Shown here piece by piece: positions 61,989 to 64,000 of a stretch of DNA of 64,000 nucleotides. Origin of the DNA: Alkalibacillus salilacus (GTDB lineage: Bacteria; Bacillota; Bacilli; Bacillales; Alkalibacillaceae); the NCBI RefSeq assembly GCF_030812915.1, contig NZ_JAUSTQ010000004.1, positions 124,001 through 188,000 on the forward strand, written 5' to 3'. Every line of letters begins with the position of its first letter. The first letter of the stretch is position 1. A program made the position numbers and the translations under genes. The notes beneath the pieces are model-generated. The model was not told where the DNA came from, did no database searches, and saw only the letters and a program-made list of their open reading frames with translations.

Positions 61989-62684
61989 TTAATCCAGATC
62001 AACCGGAGTGATATTTAACTCATTCTCGACCTCAACACCAGGTGGTACTTCTACAACTAATACAGAAAAATTACTAACTGAAATCCCACTATTCTGGCGA
62101 TCATTCTGACGATCACTATGACCATTATAGTACTCTAAAAACAGTGAATGCCCTAGCGTCACATATTCGATCTCCAATCTTTCCTCCTCAAATTGAATTT
62201 GTCCATCATTAATCGTGGTATTTACAGACGGAAAATCGACTGGTAATTGCTTACCCCGAACAACTAAAGAAGGTGGACGATATAGTTTGACAGAAGCTTG
62301 ATTAGATAATGTATCATTTTCATTTACAATCAAAAACTGTCCTGTTTTAAGACCGGTATTAATTGGCTCTAAACTCAAACTTTGATCGAGTGGTACTGTC
62401 CATTCCTCTGCCGATAACATATCCTCTAAAACACTAATACCCTGATCAGAGATGGTTTCACTTACCTCACCAGGCGTTAACGACTGACTTTGCCCTTCTA
62501 CTTCCGCTTGAGAAGGAGCGACAAACACGAAGTACGTAACGAACCCTACTGCTAGACAAGCGATATAAATCATCAGAAATCGACTTCGAAACCAGGATGT
62601 TTTTTGCCATTTCTCCATCGTTAAACCAAGCGCAAGTGAAATAGCTAATAATAGTAATAAAACTAACAATGCCGTTACGTTCAT
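61989..62684 (-). CDS. membrane-anchored protein of an ABC exporter operon
   Basis: A 231-residue protein with two N-terminal helices (about residues 3-21 and 38-54) and an extracytoplasmic beta-rich domain (about 60-231; VKLYRPPSLVVRG, IEYVTLGHSLFLEYYNG). No family recognised. Its ATG overlaps the permease stop as ATGA, so it belongs to the same operon and may be an accessory subunit. Confidence 0.7.
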   Translation of the reverse strand: MNVTALLVLLLLLAISLALGLTMEKWQKTSWFRSRFLMIYIACLAVGFVTYFVFVAPSQAEVEGQSQSLTPGEVSETISDQGISVLEDMLSAEEWTVPLDQSLSLEPINTGLKTGQFLIVNENDTLSNQASVKLYRPPSLVVRGKQLPVDFPSVNTTINDGQIQFEEERLEIEYVTLGHSLFLEYYNGHSDRQNDRQNSGISVSNFSVLVVEVPPGVEVENELNITPVDLD

Positions 62685-63403
62685 CGTCTCACCTCCAACC
62701 GTTTGACACCAAACAAGACAACTGCAGATAGCATTAAAGCAACCATCAATACCTTAACCATTAGCATCAAAACCGATTGCTCTAACACAACCCATCCAAA
62801 CACATTTCGAATCGGCGCGAGCATATAGAAAGCTCCGATTACAACGGCTGGAACAATGACTTTCAATAATGTATGTAATTGCATGATCGTCGCCAATGTA
62901 TAACTAGCTATAGAGATGAGTAATACAAGTAACGTAACAATCCCCCATAGCACCACTAAATCTAACACCGTAAAAACTGATTGAATAATTAAAGGGTCAT
63001 GAAGGAAATAACCAATCGTTTGCATGGTCAGAGTCATTCCAACTGTGAAAAAGGCTGCTACAACCGACATTATAATTAGAAAAATAATATTCGATAAATG
63101 ACTAATAAAACGATTTGTAACAAACATAAACTCCATTTGTCGTTGATCACGAGTAATCATCCCAAACAGAGTGGCTAAAGCCCACAGTAACGTAAACATA
63201 ATAACAACATTACTATTGATTTCCCAGAGCATATAACTCATTACGTCAGTACTTCCACCAACCTGTTGACTGCCTGCAACCGAAAATAGAAAGCCTACGA
63301 TTTGCAAAATGGCAAGTGTTGAAAAAACACGACGAAATGCAGCTAATTTTAAACCAACCTGTTGCCTTGTTACGTCACGATAAGTTAATTGTTTAAAAGA
63401 CAT
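62681..63403 (-). CDS. ABC exporter permease
   Basis: A 240-residue protein with six helices in the ABC-2-like pattern, following an N-terminal amphipathic stretch. No solute-specific motif. ATG 63403 is preferred over GTG/ATG codons at 63415 and 63412, since AGGGGTGATG is correctly spaced from it. It overlaps the end of the ATPase gene by 11 nt and is followed by the accessory gene by ATGA overlap. Confidence 0.78.
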   Translation of the reverse strand: MSFKQLTYRDVTRQQVGLKLAAFRRVFSTLAILQIVGFLFSVAGSQQVGGSTDVMSYMLWEINSNVVIMFTLLWALATLFGMITRDQRQMEFMFVTNRFISHLSNIIFLIIMSVVAAFFTVGMTLTMQTIGYFLHDPLIIQSVFTVLDLVVLWGIVTLLVLLISIASYTLATIMQLHTLLKVIVPAVVIGAFYMLAPIRNVFGWVVLEQSVLMLMVKVLMVALMLSAVVLFGVKRLEVRR

Positions 63404-64000
63404 GATCGACATCACCCCTGTTCATTTGGGTTAAATAAACACATAAATCTGCTGGAGCAACTGGAGAAATCGTAAAACCGTGCTGACGTAGCTCCTGTAA
63501 CATGTCCTCACCAGGATGCTTGATCACCCAATACTGTTGATTTAGATCCATCCGATCTTGGTAAAGAATCGTTTGTTGATCAATCATGGAATCATATTCT
63601 CCAACTAGACCGACCGCGTATTGTTTTAACTTATCCATCTCCATCATAAGTTCAAGCTCACCATGGTCTAATAGAATGACATGTTCTAATAGATCTTCTA
63701 GTTCATTTAATAAATGACTGGATAAAATAATAGTTCGCGGATGAGCAATATACGATTTTAACAACGCTCGATAGAAGTCCTTTCTCACACCATAATCCAT
63801 ACCTGTTGTCGGTTCATCAAATAACGTTACTGGTGTTTGTACGGCTAATCCGATAATGGCATTTAATGTACTCGCCTGACCTTTAGATAAGTCCATTGGC
63901 ATTTGTTTTAATGATATATTGAAATGATCCGACAAATTTTCTGCTAATGCTTGATCCCAATTAGGATAAACCTTTTTGAAGGCTTGATAGACCTCACTAA
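63393..64000 (-). CDS. ABC transporter ATPase, 5' part outside window
   Basis: C-terminal about 202 residues of an ABC ATPase; the frame stays open to the window edge. Visible are a degenerate signature LSKGQ, Walker B VTLFDEPTTGMD, the switch His in ILSSHLLNE, and a C-terminal regulatory tail of about 80 residues. Walker A lies beyond 64000. YPNWD near the edge is typical of YtrB/EcsA-like exporters, which are often preceded by a GntR gene. Confidence 0.88.
   Translation of the reverse strand, partial: SEVYQAFKKVYPNWDQALAENLSDHFNISLKQMPMDLSKGQASTLNAIIGLAVQTPVTLFDEPTTGMDYGVRKDFYRALLKSYIAHPRTIILSSHLLNELEDLLEHVILLDHGELELMMEMDKLKQYAVGLVGEYDSMIDQQTILYQDRMDLNQQYWVIKHPGEDMLQELRQHGFTISPVAPADLCVYLTQMNRGDVDHVF

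Overview
The window looks like chromosome from a spore-forming, salt-adapted low-GC Firmicute of the family Bacillaceae. Spore formation is indicated by cwlJ-gerQ. Many genes are recognisable orthologs of Bacillus subtilis genes (yclNOPQ, lipL, hemQ, ywgA/ywfO, yugP, sbcDC, des-desKR). The very acidic extracytoplasmic proteins, the betaine-type binding proteins and an RDD-family gene suggest a halophile or haloalkaliphile; this is inference from protein character, not a phylogenetic placement. No rRNA, tRNA, phage, plasmid or CRISPR locus was seen.

Layout. 1-3.4 kb: end of the tryptophan operon (trpF-trpB-trpA) followed by a TSUP-family permease. 3.4-8.0 kb: yclNOPQ-type petrobactin (catecholate siderophore) ABC importer followed by a BmrR-like MerR regulator. 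The promoter carries two Fur-like boxes and, in a 19-bp spacer, a perfect dyad of the MerR/BmrR type. 8.2-11.2 kb: envelope proteins. 11.4-14.8 kb: htpX, an FMN reductase, ywgA/ywfO. 15-18 kb: pcp-pxpB-pxpA-pxpC, a pathway from N-terminal pyroglutamate to glutamate. 18.1-22.5 kb: a fold-back repeat in the lipL leader, lipL, hemQ, cwlJ, gerQ, a small sigma factor and a seven-unit 21-bp tandem repeat. 22.5-27.2 kb: sbcDC with a LexA-like box and a 40-codon gene. 27.3-33.3 kb: hydrolases, a ywaF-family gene with one in-frame stop, a CHY zinc finger protein, and a gene for an RDD protein preceded by about 200 nt with nested helices.

33.4-37.5 kb is the most unusual metabolic locus. It holds two paralogous glycine-betaine-type lipoproteins, a HutC-type GntR regulator and an M24-fold enzyme that closely resembles the DMSP lyase DddP but appears to lack its catalytic Asp. 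A long dyad overlaps the promoter of the enzyme gene. 37.7-41.3 kb: a spermidine-synthase-like protein, a yugP-DUF-tetR operon with paired operators, and small membrane proteins. 41.4-47.2 kb: a complete fructose PTS with its own HPr and enzyme I, plus FruR and FruK, with phased operator repeats. 47.2-54.0 kb: an MFS exporter, methyltransferase, small membrane proteins, a CvfC/YpgR protein and a lipoprotein sugar dehydrogenase. 54.3-57.3 kb: des-desK-desR cold-response fatty-acid desaturation system. 57.3-58.5 kb: AT-rich segment with an orphan lipoprotein. 58.5-64 kb: a chemoreceptor, an Eis-like acetyltransferase and an ABC exporter cut by the window end.

The best candidates for something undescribed are (1) the dual Fur/MerR control of the siderophore importer, (2) the structured leader upstream of the RDD gene, and (3) the GntR / DddP-like / twin betaine-binding-protein locus with a fresh gene-conversion tract. 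Family assignments come from recognising motifs by eye; none was confirmed by a database search.
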